NCBI GenBank assembly: GCA_016788115.1
Contig: JAEURR010000004.1
Location: 1-44,093, forward strand
Length of the DNA: 44,093 nucleotides
DNA from: Chthonomonas sp.
GTDB taxonomy: Bacteria; Armatimonadota; Fimbriimonadia; Fimbriimonadales; Fimbriimonadaceae
Direction of reading: 5' to 3'
Shown here: positions 43,023-44,093 of the stretch, piece after piece
Layout of the letters: the number at the start of each line of letters is the position of its first letter
Numbering within the stretch: the first letter of the stretch is position 1
Notes under the pieces: generated by a model
What the model was told of the DNA's origin: nothing
Databases searched by the model: none
Seen by the model: only the letters and a program-made list of their open reading frames with translations
Made by a program: the position numbers and the translations under genes

Positions 43023-44093
43023 TCCCATGGAAGATGTCTGTCAGCTCCTCCCCCGGGAGGACGTGGTCCTGGTGGGAAGTCCCTATGCCAGTGTGGCCAT
43101 TTGTACCAGGGTTGCCCTCTCCAAGGGTGAACCTCAACGCGAAACCAGGGGTCACCATTCCGAGTTACCTTCAGCCCGCCACCCCCAGTGTTCTTGTACG
43201 GACCTTGAAACTCTCCATTCACCCCTCCGCCTTTCATTGCGCCCGCAGCTATCAGACACACCATAGCCACTTCGGTAAGATGCTTTGCTTCCGTATAGCC
43301 CGGTTCATCGTCATGCGACCCGTCATCACCAATTCCGAACTTTGAACCGTTCCGTAGTGCATGACCGGCGGTTTCCAGGCCGTCGTTTACCGCGTTTAGA
43401 GCAGCTTCATAGACCTCGTCGCTTGCGTCCCCGTCTCCAGTTAACAACCAACGATCGAAGTTCCAGAGTCCTTGGGGGTCTACTCCTTGAACAGAATCAT
43501 TAGAACAATAGCCGTAGTGATTGAAACCTCCCCTGAATCCAATCGGATCCCTGGTAACCCACCTACCGTTCGCGGGGTCGTAGTATCGGTGTTGGCAGTA
43601 GTACAACCCTGTTTCAGTATCGAGCTTGTACCCCCAACGAGCATTGTAACCGAACCTCAGCAGATCTGCAGCAGAGCTTGCACCATTAGAGTACACAAAG
43701 TTTCGCTGGCCCCAAGCGTTATACGCCGAATGGATCAGCGGTTCATCGGCGTACCGTGCCCCCGAGAACAGACAATGAACCGCGTTGCCTTGCCAGTCGA
43801 ACTGGTAATCCCCAACGACCGGGATCGTGCCCGAAAGCTTGCTCCAGCGAGTCACCAAGCCATCCGGCGCAAAGATATTCATCCCCACCATCGTCCCATC
43901 AGCCTTGGTCTCCAGAACCGCGTTGCCTTGATCGTAGTAACAAAACGTCTTGGCACCCGTCGCGGTCTTGCGCGTCCAGGCGCGCAATCCATCGGCCCGG
44001 TAACCCGCACCCCAGACCTGAGCCCCTGCTGGGAACGCCGTAAGACGGTTCTCCTCATCGTAACTGGCGCTACCGCTCGAATAGGTCGTCGGG
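43019..44093 (-). CDS. RHS-repeat polymorphic toxin, C-terminal part (runs off window)
   Basis: The frame is open to the window edge, so the gene's start and most repeats lie beyond 44093. The visible part has a YD-type repeat (YDEENRLTAF), LRAWTRK and then the RHS core signature: FGYNARWGYKLDTETGLYYCQ-type text, HRYYDPANGRWVTRDPIG, GGFNHYGYCSNDSVQGVDPQGL (ending at 43463-43480). After DPQGL comes a variable tip of about 147 residues, with a helical section (ALNAVNDGLETAGHALRNG) and a His/Pro/Trp-rich end (YKWPHWHRD, RHLPWE). In this family the repeats form a shell around the toxic C-terminal tip. The tip's activity is not recognised. Confidence 0.88.
   Translation of the reverse strand, partial: PTTYSSGSASYDEENRLTAFPAGAQVWGAGYRADGLRAWTRKTATGAKTFCYYDQGNAVLETKADGTMVGMNIFAPDGLVTRWSKLSGTIPVVGDYQFDWQGNAVHCLFSGARYADEPLIHSAYNAWGQRNFVYSNGASSAADLLRFGYNARWGYKLDTETGLYYCQHRYYDPANGRWVTRDPIGFRGGFNHYGYCSNDSVQGVDPQGLWNFDRWLLTGDGDASDEVYEAALNAVNDGLETAGHALRNGSKFGIGDDGSHDDEPGYTEAKHLTEVAMVCLIAAGAMKGGGVNGEFQGPYKNTGGGGLKVTRNGDPWFRVEVHPWRGQPWYKWPHWHRDFPPGPRPPGGGADRHLPWE

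Noticed and set aside
1-44093. CRISPR arrays, tRNA/rRNA genes, insertion sequences, prophage genes, CIRCE element, cobalamin riboswitch
   Set aside because: Looked for on both strands by eye; no regularly spaced repeats, tRNA-like cloverleaf with CCA end, transposase frame, CIRCE sequence or B12-box was seen.

Overview
The window reads as a chromosomal piece of a free-living, Gram-negative-type (diderm), moderately GC-rich bacterium. Evidence is three PEP-CTERM surface/exported proteins, several signal-peptide proteins ending in an aromatic residue like outer-membrane beta-barrels, a GT9 glycosyltransferase, and many membrane or periplasmic multiheme cytochromes. The gene mix would fit Armatimonadota (Fimbriimonadia-like) or a similar environmental phylum; this placement is inference, since there is no rRNA gene or other phylogenetic anchor here.

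Layout. 1-2.3 kb: tandem duplicated PEP-CTERM proteins (minus). 2.5-5 kb: a VOC protein, 4-hydroxyphenylpyruvate dioxygenase, a DinB-like protein and a 46-aa membrane microprotein. 5-11.6 kb (minus): dnaK, a GT9 glycosyltransferase and a 1158-aa repeat-bearing outer-membrane-type protein. 11.7-26.5 kb (plus): fumarase C, a NIF3 protein, then a tightly packed operon of eleven genes: transcarboxylase 5S subunit, a 93-aa small subunit candidate, a 106-aa unknown, a CoA-transferase, transcarboxylase 12S/PCC-beta subunit, biotin carrier protein, methylmalonyl-CoA epimerase, both methylmalonyl-CoA mutase subunits, the MeaB GTPase and an alpha/beta hydrolase. No biotin carboxylase or Na+-pump beta subunit is present, so the set looks like the Wood-Werkman (succinate-propionate) cycle rather than ATP-driven propionyl-CoA carboxylation, although run in reverse it could also consume propionate. 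26.4-28.1 kb (minus): a third PEP-CTERM protein and a GH76-like glycosidase.

28.2-41.6 kb is the most striking part: a cytochrome island with 33 c-type heme motifs. It holds a decaheme MtrA/DmsE-like cytochrome, an outer-membrane beta-barrel in the MtrB position, an octaheme lipoprotein, CcmF, a monoheme cytochrome, CcmE of the CxxxY type, a convergent ccmABCD set, a seven-heme cytochrome fused to a b-type membrane domain (CbcL-like) and a seven-heme NapC/NirT-type cytochrome (ImcH-like). Together they could make a complete quinol-to-cell-surface electron route plus the machinery to attach its hemes: quinol -> CbcL-like or ImcH-like inner-membrane cytochrome -> periplasmic cytochromes -> decaheme/beta-barrel conduit -> octaheme surface lipoprotein. 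This is a candidate extracellular electron transfer system, inferred from gene content.

41.7-44.1 kb: a small unknown gene, then on the minus strand the 3' end of an RHS polymorphic toxin gene followed by an apparent immunity gene, an orphan second toxin tip homologous to the first, and a second immunity candidate, with overlapping reading frames. No tRNA, rRNA, CRISPR array, transposase or phage gene was recognised.
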